DNA of 64,000 nucleotides from Spongiactinospora sp. TRM90649 (GTDB lineage: Bacteria; Actinomycetota; Actinomycetes; Streptosporangiales; Streptosporangiaceae), in the NCBI RefSeq assembly GCF_029382225.1, contig NZ_JARLTC010000024.1, forward strand, positions 1 through 64,000, written 5' to 3'. Positions within the stretch are counted from its first letter, which is position 1. Each line of letters opens with the position of its first letter. Made by a program: the position numbers and the translations under genes. Below the pieces are notes generated by a model, which searched no databases, was not told where the DNA came from, and saw nothing but the letters and a program-made list of their open reading frames with translations. This document shows, in pieces, positions 9,674-18,072 of this stretch.

Positions 9674-9785
9674 GTTAAGCGGATCGCAAGCGACGTTCCG
9701 TTAACTGTCGCCCGAAATCGGGATGCCTGGTGTACCTGCCGTGATATATCCGGGCTCTACTAAGGTCTCAGGTTCACCGTAGGTG
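9674..9785. promoter_or_regulatory. Intergenic dyads between uvrB and the SPFH operon
   Basis: GTTAA at 9674-9678 and TTAAC at 9701-9705 bound an imperfect dyad (CGGA/TCCG continue the arms with one bulge). At 9774-9786 TCACC-GTA-GGTGA forms a small perfect dyad just before the SPFH ribosome binding site. TACTAA at 9758-9763 could be a -10 element. GTTCACCGT at 9772-9780 recurs upstream of spo0M (12791-12799). Confidence 0.3.
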
Positions 9786-9805
9786 ACAATCCGGAGGTGT
9801 AATGG

Positions 9806-11485
9806 ATGTCCCGTCCACGACAGGCGGTCATCGACAGGGCGAGGGGCGTGGCCCAGCAGGTCGCCGGGGGAGGTGATCTGCGCGGCGCGGTCGGGCAGGC
9901 CATCGGTGATCTCACCGGGCAGCTCTCCGGCGAGAAGGGCGAGAGCTTCACGCTGAACCCCGACGACTTCATGGCCGCCCGCGAACAGGGCAGCTCGGTC
10001 GGCACCCTCATCGAGGCGCGCTCCGCCTCGCTGAACGAGGCCGGGGAGATCGTCAACCGCAGCTTTTCCGGCAAGGGCCCCAACGGCGAGCCCGCGCACG
10101 TCATCTCGCCGGTGATCATTCCCAAGGCGGGCACCGCCAAGGTGATCATCCCGCTGGTGATCCTCGCCGGCCTCGGCCTCGTCGGCCTGGTCGTCAGCGG
10201 CCTGCCCATCGAGGCCGGTGTGCTGTTCGGGCCGCACTACTGGGTGGTGCTGGTGCTGGCCGCCGCCTTCCTGTGGTGGCGCAGGAGCGTCGTCATGGTG
10301 CCCGAGGGCTGCCGCGCGCTGATCACCAAGTTCGGCAAGCTCGTGCAGGTCGCCGAACCGGGCAGGGTGACGTTGTTCAACCCGTGGAAGCGGGTCAGCT
10401 ACATCGTCAACACCACCCGCGAGTACCCCTTCAACGCGCCGATCCGCGAGGCCCCCACCCAGCAGGGCGTCAAGGCCAGCGTGGACCTGTTCCTGCAGTT
10501 CCGCATCGAGGACCCGGCCGAGTTCATCTTCGTGCTCGGATCGGTGACCGGCTTCCAGGCCAAGCTGCAGAACGCGATCAGCGAGGTCACCAGGAGCCTC
10601 ATCTACGCCCAGCGGGCGGAGGACATCTACGACCTGGTCGGCGAGAGCACCCTGGGCATGCTGGAGAACCTCAACCAGCAGTTTCTGCCCGCCGTCCGGC
10701 TGACCGACGTGAACATCACTCACGCCGAGCCGTCCAGCCAGGAGTACCGCATGGACCTGGCGGCCCCCGAGATGGTGCGGGTGGCCAAGGAGGCGTACAC
10801 GTACGAGTACGAGCTCCAGCTCCGCAAGGAGCAGAACGAGGGCGACCTGACCAAGGAGCTGGCCGGGCTGCAGGAGACGCTGTCGGCCATCCACGCCGAG
10901 ATCGCCGGCTACCAGGCGCAGATGGACACCGCCCTGGAACGTGCCTCCCACCAGGCCAAGGCACAGGCGCGGCAGCGCCTCGTGGAGGCCGAGAGCACCG
11001 CCAACGCCAACGCCGCGCTGCTGGAGGCCCAGGCCCTGGACATCCGGGCGCTGTCGGCGGCCGAGGCCCCGGAGATCCTGGACTACCGCTTCCAGACCGA
11101 CCTGCTGGACAAGCTGGAGGGCGTCGCCGCGCGGCTCCCCCAGGTCGTCCAGGTGGGCGACAGCGGCGACATCGACTTCCTGGAGCTGGCCAAGCAGCTC
11201 GTCGGCGGACGAGACGCGACGCTGTTCTCCAGCGAGGACATGGCGGCGATCCGGGCCAGGCTGAGCGAGATCCAGCGGCGCATCACCGAGCGGGAGGCGG
11301 AGATCACCTCGCTGCTGGCGGCGGCCGCGACGCCCGCCGTCCAGGAGGTCCCGCCCGCGCCCGCGCCGGAGCCGTCCGGACGGCACGCGTTCGCGACGCG
11401 TCAGGACGCGGTCGCGCCGCACGCGCCCGGCGGTGACGAACCTCCCTACACCGCAGCCTCGATCCCGAGCGTGGAGCCCCGATGA
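9806..11485 (+). CDS. SPFH/band-7 domain membrane protein 1 (flotillin/stomatin-like)
   Basis: A 559-residue membrane scaffold-type protein. A soluble N-terminal region (1-110) precedes two closely spaced membrane segments (about 112-132 and 145-158). The SPFH domain follows (about 160-330, from VVMVPEGCRALITKFGK), then a long charged coiled coil (about 330-440, rich in Glu/Lys/Gln) and a Pro/Ala-rich C-terminus. SPFH proteins oligomerise at the inner leaflet and organise membrane microdomains or regulate proteases. GGAGG eight bases before the ATG at 9806 sets the start; the ATG at 9802 is out of frame. Its stop overlaps the next start (ATGA), so the partner SPFH protein is made in coupled fashion. 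The pre-membrane motif PVIIPK recurs in the partner. Confidence 0.85.
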   Translation: MSRPRQAVIDRARGVAQQVAGGGDLRGAVGQAIGDLTGQLSGEKGESFTLNPDDFMAAREQGSSVGTLIEARSASLNEAGEIVNRSFSGKGPNGEPAHVISPVIIPKAGTAKVIIPLVILAGLGLVGLVVSGLPIEAGVLFGPHYWVVLVLAAAFLWWRRSVVMVPEGCRALITKFGKLVQVAEPGRVTLFNPWKRVSYIVNTTREYPFNAPIREAPTQQGVKASVDLFLQFRIEDPAEFIFVLGSVTGFQAKLQNAISEVTRSLIYAQRAEDIYDLVGESTLGMLENLNQQFLPAVRLTDVNITHAEPSSQEYRMDLAAPEMVRVAKEAYTYEYELQLRKEQNEGDLTKELAGLQETLSAIHAEIAGYQAQMDTALERASHQAKAQARQRLVEAESTANANAALLEAQALDIRALSAAEAPEILDYRFQTDLLDKLEGVAARLPQVVQVGDSGDIDFLELAKQLVGGRDATLFSSEDMAAIRARLSEIQRRITEREAEITSLLAAAATPAVQEVPPAPAPEPSGRHAFATRQDAVAPHAPGGDEPPYTAASIPSVEPR

Positions 11486-12750
11486 ACCGCGACTTCTCCA
11501 AGATCAAGGAATCCCTGGCCTCCTGGTCGGAGATCCGCCAGTTGCTCAGGGGCGGCGAGCACGGCCAGCTCGTCCCCGTCGTCATCCCCAAGGACCGGCG
11601 CGGCTTCTCCTGGATGGCCCTGCTGTTCTTCGCGCTCTACCTGGCCGGTACGGCGGTGCTCTCCACCATCACCGTGATCACCCTGCTCGCCTGGATCGGC
11701 GCCGCGTTCTTCCTGTTCGTCGCGCTCGTCTGGATGTGGCGGCGGTCGATCATCGAGATCGAGCAGGGCACCACCGGCGTCCGCAGCCGCTGGGGCGCGA
11801 TCACCGGGACGCTCGACCCCGGCCGTCACTACCTCTGGCTCCCGTGGGACCGGGTGGACGCCGTCGTGGACACCTCCACCGAGATCCCCTACACCGCGCC
11901 CATCACCGCCTGCCCGACGGCCGAGAACGTCCCGCTCAAGGCCATCGAGTTCTTCCTGAAGTTCCGCATCGTCGATCCCGTCGCGTTCGTGCGGACCATC
12001 GGCGCGGGCAACTTCGACCTGGTGCTGTCCAGCGCCGTCCAGGACGCCATCCGCCAGCGCAGCCGCAGGGTGAACACCGAGCGCGCCTACGACCTGCGCG
12101 GCTCCGACGTCAACGACATGCAGGACGCCCTCAACCGCCAGCTCGGCCGGTACGGCGTGCGGGTCATGGGCTGCAACATCCCCGATGTGCAGCTCCCCGA
12201 CCAGTACCAGCAGCACCTGTCCACCCGCGAGAAGGTCGCCAAGGAGCTGTCGGCCTACGAGCGGGAGTGGGAGCTGACCAGGAAGCGCCGCATCGACACG
12301 CTCCTGATGGAGATCGAGCGGGCCAAGAAGACCCGCGACGCCCGGATCGTCGAGGTCAAGGCCGCCCACAACACGGCCCGCAAGGACGTCGCCCGCATGC
12401 TGGAGGAGCACGAGACCGAGGCGCAGCGGGTGCGCTGGGAGATCGAGGCGCGCGGCCGGGCCGAGCTGACGTCGGCCGAGAACGAGGCCAAGGCGCAGCG
12501 CAGGCTGGCCGAGTCGTACCGCGACAACCGGGCCATCCTGCAGTACGAGCTGGCCAGGCGCCGCCTGGAGGTGGGCGCCAAGCTGGCCGAGAGCGCGCCG
12601 CAGCCGCTCGTGGTGCGGACCGGCGCCTCGTCGGGCGAGTCGTCCGCCCTGTCCACGCTGCTGCTCGCGCAGATGCTCCCGCGGATCACCAGTGGGAACG
12701 GGCCCGCTCTACCGGCCGTTGTACAGGCGCCGGCGCCTCCCATGCAGTGA
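11482..12750 (+). CDS. SPFH/band-7 domain membrane protein 2
   Basis: A 422-residue partner of the preceding gene, overlapping it by ATGA. A short cytoplasmic N-terminus with PVVIPK (about 32-37) leads into a two-helix membrane hairpin (about 43-86). An SPFH domain follows (about 88-260: IEIEQGTTGVRSRWG, then LDPGRHYLWLPWDRV and FFLKFRIVDPVAF), then a charged coiled coil (about 255-370, from STREKVAKELSAYEREWE). Lengths and layout parallel protein 1 without its 75-residue N-terminal extension, which suggests an ancient duplication and a hetero-oligomer. A Spo0M-like gene follows 89 bp downstream. Confidence 0.85.
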   Translation: MNRDFSKIKESLASWSEIRQLLRGGEHGQLVPVVIPKDRRGFSWMALLFFALYLAGTAVLSTITVITLLAWIGAAFFLFVALVWMWRRSIIEIEQGTTGVRSRWGAITGTLDPGRHYLWLPWDRVDAVVDTSTEIPYTAPITACPTAENVPLKAIEFFLKFRIVDPVAFVRTIGAGNFDLVLSSAVQDAIRQRSRRVNTERAYDLRGSDVNDMQDALNRQLGRYGVRVMGCNIPDVQLPDQYQQHLSTREKVAKELSAYEREWELTRKRRIDTLLMEIERAKKTRDARIVEVKAAHNTARKDVARMLEEHETEAQRVRWEIEARGRAELTSAENEAKAQRRLAESYRDNRAILQYELARRRLEVGAKLAESAPQPLVVRTGASSGESSALSTLLLAQMLPRITSGNGPALPAVVQAPAPPMQ

Positions 12751-12839
12751 CGACTCCCGCGCCGGCCGTCCCCCGTCCCACCCGCCTCTAGTTCACCGTT
12801 CACAACACAGTTGGTCACTTCATATCTGGAGACGCCCCC

Positions 12840-13613
12840 ATGGTGTTCCGCAAACTGATGGCCGCGTTCGGCGCCGGCGTCGAGGTCGACACGGTCCTGC
12901 ACAACGCCAACGTCCGCCCCGGCGAGCCTCTGCGCGGGGAGGTGAACTTCCGCGGCGGGTCCTCCGACCAGCGGATCGACGGCATCTTCATCGACTTCAC
13001 CGCGAAGGTCGAGGTCGAGAGCGGTGACAACGAGTACCACGCGACGTACAGCTTCCTGCGCCACCAGGTGTCCGGGCCGTCCGACCTGCCCTCGGGCGTG
13101 GCCCGGTCGGTCCCGTTCCAGATCCAGGTGCCGTGGGAGACGCCGATCAGCGCGATCGGCGGGCAGCCGCTGCGCGGCATGCGGCTCGGCGTGGCCACCG
13201 AGCTGTCCCTGGCCGGGGCGCTCGACAAGGGCGACCTCGACCCGCTCTTCGTCAACCCGCTGCCGGCCCAGGAGTACCTGCTGGGGGCACTGGACCGGAT
13301 GGGCTTCGGCTTCAAGAAGGCCGACCTGGAACGCGGCACGCTGCGCGGGTCGAGCATGCCGTTCTTCCAGGAGATCGAGTACTACGCGGGGCACGAGTGG
13401 CGCCGCCACTTCAACGAGCTGGAGCTGACCTTCATCGCCGGGCCGCACGCGATGGACATCATCCTGGAGGCCGACAACCGGGGCGGCTTCCTCTCGTCCG
13501 GCGGCGACACCTACAGCCGGTTCACGGTCGGCTACGGCGACAACCCGGGGTCGGTGGAGCAGACCCTGCAGAGCGCGCTGCAGAGCATGGCCCGCCGCCG
13601 CGGCTGGTTCTGA
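12840..13613 (+). CDS. Spo0M-like sporulation-control protein
   Basis: A 257-residue soluble protein with the Spo0M signature: N-terminal MVFRKLMAAFGAGVEVDTVL, beta-rich arrestin-like first half (NVRPGEPLRGEVNFRGG, DGIFIDFTAKVEVE), then a second beta domain with EYYAGHEWRRHFNELELTF. In Bacillus, Spo0M modulates sporulation and cell-shape control and links to the cytoskeleton. The ATG at 12840 is preceded by GGAG. It follows two SPFH genes in the same direction and ends at a strong hairpin, so the three may form one functional unit. Confidence 0.88.
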   Translation: MVFRKLMAAFGAGVEVDTVLHNANVRPGEPLRGEVNFRGGSSDQRIDGIFIDFTAKVEVESGDNEYHATYSFLRHQVSGPSDLPSGVARSVPFQIQVPWETPISAIGGQPLRGMRLGVATELSLAGALDKGDLDPLFVNPLPAQEYLLGALDRMGFGFKKADLERGTLRGSSMPFFQEIEYYAGHEWRRHFNELELTFIAGPHAMDIILEADNRGGFLSSGGDTYSRFTVGYGDNPGSVEQTLQSALQSMARRRGWF

Positions 13614-13625
13614 CCTACGGCGGGC

Positions 13626-13655
13626 CGGTACGGCAGGCGCTGTGCTGCCGTACCG
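13626..13655. terminator. Hairpin between convergent spo0M and coaE
   Basis: CGGTACGGCAG and its exact complement CTGCCGTACCG form an 11-bp stem around an 8-base loop, 13 bp after the spo0M stop. No U-tract follows, as is common in actinobacteria. Confidence 0.6.
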
Positions 13656-13710
13656 CCCCGCCCGTTCCACGTTCCACCGTTCCACGGGGACGGCACGGCG
13701 CCGGGGGTCG

Positions 13711-14319
13711 TCAGGCGCGTTCGGCGGCCTGACGGCGCAGCGCGGCCCAGATCTCCCCCACACGAGCCTCCAGATCGGCCAGAGAGCCCTCGTTGGGCAC
13801 CACGTGGTCTGCCAGTGCCAACCTGGCCTCCCGGGTCGCCTGAGCGGCCATACGGGCCTTAGCGTCGGCCTCGCTCATCCCGCGCACCCGCACCAGCCGT
13901 TCGAGCCGGACCTCGTCGGATGCGTCGACCACGATCACGGCGTCGTACATCCTCGACAGGCCGTTCTCGGCCAGCAGCGGCACGTCGTAGACGACGATCG
14001 CGTCGTCGGGGGCGGCGGCCTGCAGGGCCGCGACGCGCTCGCCGACCAGCGGGTGGACGATGCCGTTCAGCGTGGCCAGCCGCTCGGGGTCGGCGAAGAC
14101 GACCGACCCGAGCCGCTCACGGTTCAGGGTGCCGCTCTCGGTGAGCATCTCCTCGCCGAACGCGGCCACCACGCGGGCGAGCCCCTCGGTGCCGGGCTCG
14201 ACGACCTCCCTGGCGATCTGGTCGGCGTCGATCACCATCGCCCCGCGCTCGGCCAGCCGGCGCGCCACCTCGGTCTTGCCCGATCCGATCCCGCCGGTCA
14301 GGCCCACCTTGAGGATCAC
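13711..14319 (-). CDS. coaE: Dephospho-CoA kinase
   Basis: Catalyses the last step of coenzyme A synthesis, phosphorylating the 3'-hydroxyl of dephospho-CoA. The 202-residue protein starts with the P-loop GLTGGIGSGKT (6-16) and carries the conserved DADQIAREVVEPGTEG substrate loop and the VVYDVPLLAENGL motif. It lacks the long C-terminal UPF0157 fusion found in some actinobacteria. The GTG start at 14319 overlaps the stop of the upstream acetyltransferase gene (GTGA), so both are expressed together. rpsA lies upstream on the same strand, an order conserved in actinobacteria. Confidence 0.95.
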   Translation of the reverse strand: MILKVGLTGGIGSGKTEVARRLAERGAMVIDADQIAREVVEPGTEGLARVVAAFGEEMLTESGTLNRERLGSVVFADPERLATLNGIVHPLVGERVAALQAAAPDDAIVVYDVPLLAENGLSRMYDAVIVVDASDEVRLERLVRVRGMSEADAKARMAAQATREARLALADHVVPNEGSLADLEARVGEIWAALRRQAAERA

Positions 14320-14783
14320 GACCGCTCCTGTCTGCGCATGTGGACCAGGGTGAGGTGGTCATGGACCCGCTCACGCCCGGTCTCCCGATAACCCTCCTGC
14401 CGGTAGAGCCGCAGGTTGGACTCCGAGAGATGACCGGTGAACAGGTCGAACGCGGTGATCTCGGTGTCCTGCGGCGCCTCCCGGTGTAAGGCGGTCAGCA
14501 GCGCGCGCCCGATCCCGCGCCGCTGCAGGTCCGGCGCGACCACCAGGCGTCCCACCAGACACGTGGTGCCCGCGATCCGCCCACGCACCGCCCCGGCGAT
14601 CCTGCCCCCGTCCATCACCTTGAGCACCAGCGTGTCCTCGACGGCCTTGCGCACCTGCTCCGCGGTCTCCACCAAAGGCGGCAGGAACGGATCGCCGTAC
14701 AACTGCGCCTCCGTCACATAAGCCGCCCGCTGCACCGTAAGGATCTCCCCCGCGTCCCCGACCCCGGCCCGCTCGATCCGCAT
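14316..14783 (-). CDS. GNAT-family N-acetyltransferase
   Basis: A 155-residue acetyltransferase with the GNAT acetyl-CoA loop VAPDLQRRGIGRALL (motif A) preceded by the strand GTTCLVGRLVV, and a C-terminal motif B around SNLRLYRQEGYRETGRE. The acceptor substrate cannot be inferred. The ATG at 14783 follows a GTG codon; neither has a strong ribosome binding site. It is coupled to coaE by a GTGA overlap. Confidence 0.88.
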   Translation of the reverse strand: MRIERAGVGDAGEILTVQRAAYVTEAQLYGDPFLPPLVETAEQVRKAVEDTLVLKVMDGGRIAGAVRGRIAGTTCLVGRLVVAPDLQRRGIGRALLTALHREAPQDTEITAFDLFTGHLSESNLRLYRQEGYRETGRERVHDHLTLVHMRRQERS

Positions 14784-15126
14784 CACGCCGCAACCCTACT
14801 AACGCCCCACCCACCACAGCACACGCCCCATCCACCGCCACCGCGGCCTGCCAGGTGCGGCATCGGGACGGGGGTAGGTACAGGCCCTCCACCGGCGAAG
14901 CCCGCGCCGACACATCCGACGCGGCACCCGGAACGCCCCCGGGTGGGCGGGTCCTCCTACGGCCCACGACCTGCCGGGCGCGGGATAGTGCGGGCGGGAT
15001 GGGTGCGGGCCAGGGGCGGAGCCGACGCGGCCAGTGCGTTCGACGGGGCTCTTTCGTTGATGGGGGAACGCGAGGAGACCCCGCCCTGTCTGGGCGGGGT
15101 CTCCTTTGGTCACTTGAACCCGAGGG
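14784..15126. other. Gene-free interval between rpsA and the GNAT gene
   Basis: About 340 bp with no convincing reading frame on either strand; the open frames here have no ribosome binding site or family resemblance. Apart from the strong hairpin at 15073-15105, I see nothing in it. It probably holds the promoter of the GNAT-coaE pair. Confidence 0.6.
15073..15105. terminator. Terminator hairpin downstream of rpsA
   Basis: AGGAGACCCCGCCC (15073-15086) pairs perfectly with 15092-15105 around the loop TGTCT, giving a 14-bp GC-rich stem. It lies 21 bp after the rpsA stop. On the rpsA strand there is no T-run; TTT follows on the other strand. Confidence 0.75.
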
Positions 15127-16620
15127 TCAGCTCTGGCCGCCGGCCAGCTTCTCGCGGAGGGCCGCGAGGGCCTCGTCGGAGGCGAGGGCACCGCCCGTGC
15201 CGCCGCCCTGGGACGGGGCGCTGCCGCCACCGGTGCTCTGCGACTCACCGGAGTAGGACTGCGCGGCCTCGCCGCCGGCCTCGGCCTCGGCCTTGCGGGC
15301 CTCCTCGACCTGGCGCTTGTGGGCCTCGAAGCGGGTCTGGGCCTCGGCGTACTGCCGCTCCCACTCCTCGCGCTGCTTCTCGAAGCCTTCGAGCCACTCG
15401 CCCGTCTCGGGGTCGAAGCCCTCCGGGTAGATGTAGTTGCCCTGGTCGTCGTAGGTCGCCGCCATGCCGTACAGCGTGGGGTCGAACTCGACGTCGGCTC
15501 CGATGGCGCCCTCGTTGGCCTGCTTGAGGGACAGCGAGATGCGACGGCGGTCGAGGTCGATGTCGATGATCTTCACGAAGATCTCGTCGCCGACCTGGAC
15601 GACCTGCTCCGGGATCTCCACGTGGCGCTCGGCCAGCTCGGAGATGTGGACCAGGCCCTCGATGCCCTCCTCGACCCGCACGAACGCGCCGAACGGCACC
15701 AGCTTGGTGACCCGGCCGGGAACGACCTGGCCGATCTGGTGGGTGCGGGCGAACTGCTGCCACGGGTCTTCCTGCGTCGCCTTGAGCGAGAGCGACACGC
15801 GCTCGCGCTCCATGTCGACGTCGAGCACCTCGACGGTGACCTCCTGGCCGACCTCGACGACCTCGGAGGGGTGGTCGATGTGCTTCCAGGACAGCTCCGA
15901 CACGTGCACCAGACCGTCCACGCCGCCGAGGTCGACGAACGCGCCGAAGTTGACGATCGAGGACACGACGCCCTTGCGGACCTGGCCCTTCTGCAGGGTG
16001 TTGAGGAACGTCTGGCGGACCTCGGACTGGGTCTGCTCCAGCCAGGCGCGGCGGGAGAGGACCACGTTGTTGCGGTTCTTGTCGAGCTCGATGATCTTGG
16101 CTTCGAGTTCCCGGCCGACGTAGGGCTGCAGGTCGCGCACGCGCCGCATCTCGACCAGGGAGGCCGGCAGGAAGCCGCGCAGCCCGATGTCGAGGATGAG
16201 GCCGCCCTTGACGACCTCGATGACCGTGCCGGTGACGATGCCGTCCTCGTCCTTGATCTTCTCGATCGTGCCCCAGGCGCGCTCGTACTGGGCGCGCTTC
16301 TTGGAGAGGATCAGACGGCCTTCCTTGTCCTCCTTCTGCAGGACAAGGGCCTCTACGTGCTCGCCTACCTCGACGACCTCGGCCGGATCGACATCGTGCT
16401 TGATCGAGAGCTCACGGGAGGGGATGACTCCCTCGGTCTTGTAACCGATGTCGAGCAAGACCTCGTCTCGATCGACCTTGACAACGGTGCCTTCGACGAT
16501 GTCACCGTCGTTGAAGTACTTGATGGTCTCGTCGATCGCGGCGAGGAAGGCCTCTTCGGAACCGATGTCGTTGACCGCTACCTGCGGGGTGCTCGAGGTG
16601 GCCTCAGTGCTGCTCGTCAT
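15127..16620 (-). CDS. rpsA: 30S ribosomal protein S1
   Basis: A 497-residue S1 protein with four S1 RNA-binding domains (each starting near G-x-V-x-G-x-V: DGDIVEGTVVKV, GIVTGTVIEVV, KGQVRKGVVSSI, IGQVVPGRVTKL), then a Glu/Ala-rich coiled region and a Gly/Ser-rich tail. This is the usual actinobacterial form; Gram-negative S1 has six domains. It binds mRNA leaders on the 30S subunit. The ATG at 16620 (MTSSTEATS) was chosen; the frame stays open upstream to 16836 but that stretch contains the promoter. GGAG lies about 12 bases upstream. A consensus-like promoter at 16768-16796 implies a leader of about 140 nt, where autoregulation could act. Confidence 0.96.
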   Translation of the reverse strand: MTSSTEATSSTPQVAVNDIGSEEAFLAAIDETIKYFNDGDIVEGTVVKVDRDEVLLDIGYKTEGVIPSRELSIKHDVDPAEVVEVGEHVEALVLQKEDKEGRLILSKKRAQYERAWGTIEKIKDEDGIVTGTVIEVVKGGLILDIGLRGFLPASLVEMRRVRDLQPYVGRELEAKIIELDKNRNNVVLSRRAWLEQTQSEVRQTFLNTLQKGQVRKGVVSSIVNFGAFVDLGGVDGLVHVSELSWKHIDHPSEVVEVGQEVTVEVLDVDMERERVSLSLKATQEDPWQQFARTHQIGQVVPGRVTKLVPFGAFVRVEEGIEGLVHISELAERHVEIPEQVVQVGDEIFVKIIDIDLDRRRISLSLKQANEGAIGADVEFDPTLYGMAATYDDQGNYIYPEGFDPETGEWLEGFEKQREEWERQYAEAQTRFEAHKRQVEEARKAEAEAGGEAAQSYSGESQSTGGGSAPSQGGGTGGALASDEALAALREKLAGGQS

Positions 16621-16767
16621 GTGTGGAATTGCTCCGAACGCGGACAGATGTCGATGTGTGGCTAGCGCGCGGCAGGCCCTCACTTCAACCCGAGGAATCG
16701 TTGATCGACATCGTCGAGCGCGAGCCCGCTCCGTCTGAGGCGCGCGCGAGCCCACAGCGCAGCGATC

Positions 16768-16796
16768 AGCATATGAGACGTGAGCAGCCTGGTCAA
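16768..16796 (-). promoter_or_regulatory. rpsA promoter (TTGACC-17-TATGCT)
   Basis: On the minus strand TTGACC (16791-16796) and TATGCT (16768-16773) are separated by exactly 17 bp, close to the housekeeping sigma consensus. Transcription would start near 16761, leaving a leader of about 140 nt before the rpsA ATG. Confidence 0.7.
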
Positions 16797-16844
16797 TCCG
16801 GAGACGGAAGACACCTTGGGTCGCATACCCCCGCACGGCCCCGC

Positions 16845-17987
16845 CTAGTAGGCGTTGACCTGCTGGCTCCCCTTGACCGCGATATTACCGCGAAGTTTCT
16901 TCGGTACGGATATCCGCCCCGGGTCACCGTCGGACGTATACCGCTCGCCCGGCCGCTTGCCCAGCCATTCGAGCCAATATTTGGAGCACCAGCGACGGCA
17001 CTCACCCTTCTTGCCGTTGCTCTGGACGCGCTGGATCCGGGTGCGGTCGAACTCCTTATCGTACGGCGAGCGCGAAGGCTCCGCCCCCGCGAAGAAGACC
17101 CCGCGATAGTCGTACTTGGTGCCGTCCCACTCGCCCTTGTAGGAGGTCTTGCCTCCCGGCCGCGCCCCGTACGGCAGCGCGAAGGTCTTGAAGGAGGTCA
17201 CCCCGAGCTGCCGCAGCATCCGCTCGCCCCGGACGATCTGCTCCCTGGCCCGCTTGCGCGACATCGCGGTCAGGCTGGGATGCCCCCAGGTGTGGTTGCC
17301 CACCTCGAAGCCGCGCTCGGTCAGCCAGCGCACGGCCCGCTGCTGCTCGGCCTTGTCGCGCAGCCCGAAGGGCTCCCGGTTCACCCAGAAGGTAGCGACA
17401 GGCCGAAAGTCTGGGTATTTCTGGGCAACGTCGTAGATGATCCGCACGGCGGTGTCCTTCGCGGGCATGCCGTCCGCCCCGAGGGCGAAGTGGCTCTCGT
17501 GACCGTCGTCGAAGGTCAGCACCACCGGATGGGTGCCCGCCGGGATGTCGATCCGGCCGTCCACGAACTCACTCGCGGTGACCGGGACGTACCGCTGCTC
17601 GGCCAGGCGCTCCAGCTCGTCGCGGACGTCTGCCGGGGTGCGGTCGATGGAGGCGATCCGCTTCTTGAGGATCCGGTGGTACATCAGCACCGGCACCAGG
17701 CCCGCCTCGTTGGCCCGGACCGTCCGCGCGGACTCGGGCGTGGCGACGATCGGCGGCGGGAACCGCCACCGCTCGGGCTCGGCGGGCGTCTCCGCGGGCT
17801 TCGGGGTCACCGTGGCGGCGACCGAGGGCGGGCCGGCCGGCCGCCTGGTGGGGGGATCGGGGTCTGGAGGGTCGGGAATCAGCCACAGGGCCATCAGCGC
17901 GGCCGTGACCACGATGACATTGGCGACGGCCACTGTTCGCGTGACGAAGGCCGGACTGCGCACACCTCTCCCGTGCCGATCGGACAT
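16845..17987 (-). CDS. Membrane-anchored polysaccharide deacetylase (NodB domain, carbohydrate esterase 4)
   Basis: A 380-residue protein. A single N-terminal membrane segment (about 20-38) and a Pro-rich extracytoplasmic linker precede the NodB domain. Motif 1 is LTFDDGHES (catalytic Asp and metal Asp), motif 2 GNHTWGHPSL (metal His), and a later motif is FALPYGARP. The C-terminal part has two close cysteines (ECRRWCSKYW), possibly a disulfide. Proteins of this class remove acetyl groups from peptidoglycan or chitin-type polymers outside the membrane. It starts 85 bp after polA ends, same strand, and is divergent from nothing, so it may be transcribed with polA. Confidence 0.88.
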   Translation of the reverse strand: MSDRHGRGVRSPAFVTRTVAVANVIVVTAALMALWLIPDPPDPDPPTRRPAGPPSVAATVTPKPAETPAEPERWRFPPPIVATPESARTVRANEAGLVPVLMYHRILKKRIASIDRTPADVRDELERLAEQRYVPVTASEFVDGRIDIPAGTHPVVLTFDDGHESHFALGADGMPAKDTAVRIIYDVAQKYPDFRPVATFWVNREPFGLRDKAEQQRAVRWLTERGFEVGNHTWGHPSLTAMSRKRAREQIVRGERMLRQLGVTSFKTFALPYGARPGGKTSYKGEWDGTKYDYRGVFFAGAEPSRSPYDKEFDRTRIQRVQSNGKKGECRRWCSKYWLEWLGKRPGERYTSDGDPGRISVPKKLRGNIAVKGSQQVNAY

Positions 17988-18072
17988 GAACCGATCACCA
18001 CAGTAGAACGTTCCCCCGCCATGCGCGCGAAACCGGACAAACCCCCCAGGGCCCGGCCCCCGCCGGGCAGGG

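Noticed and set aside
9684..9700. Possible LexA (SOS) box upstream of uvrB
   Set aside because: The half-sites TCGCAA/GTTCCG are imperfect and spaced five instead of four bases, so they do not match the actinobacterial consensus.
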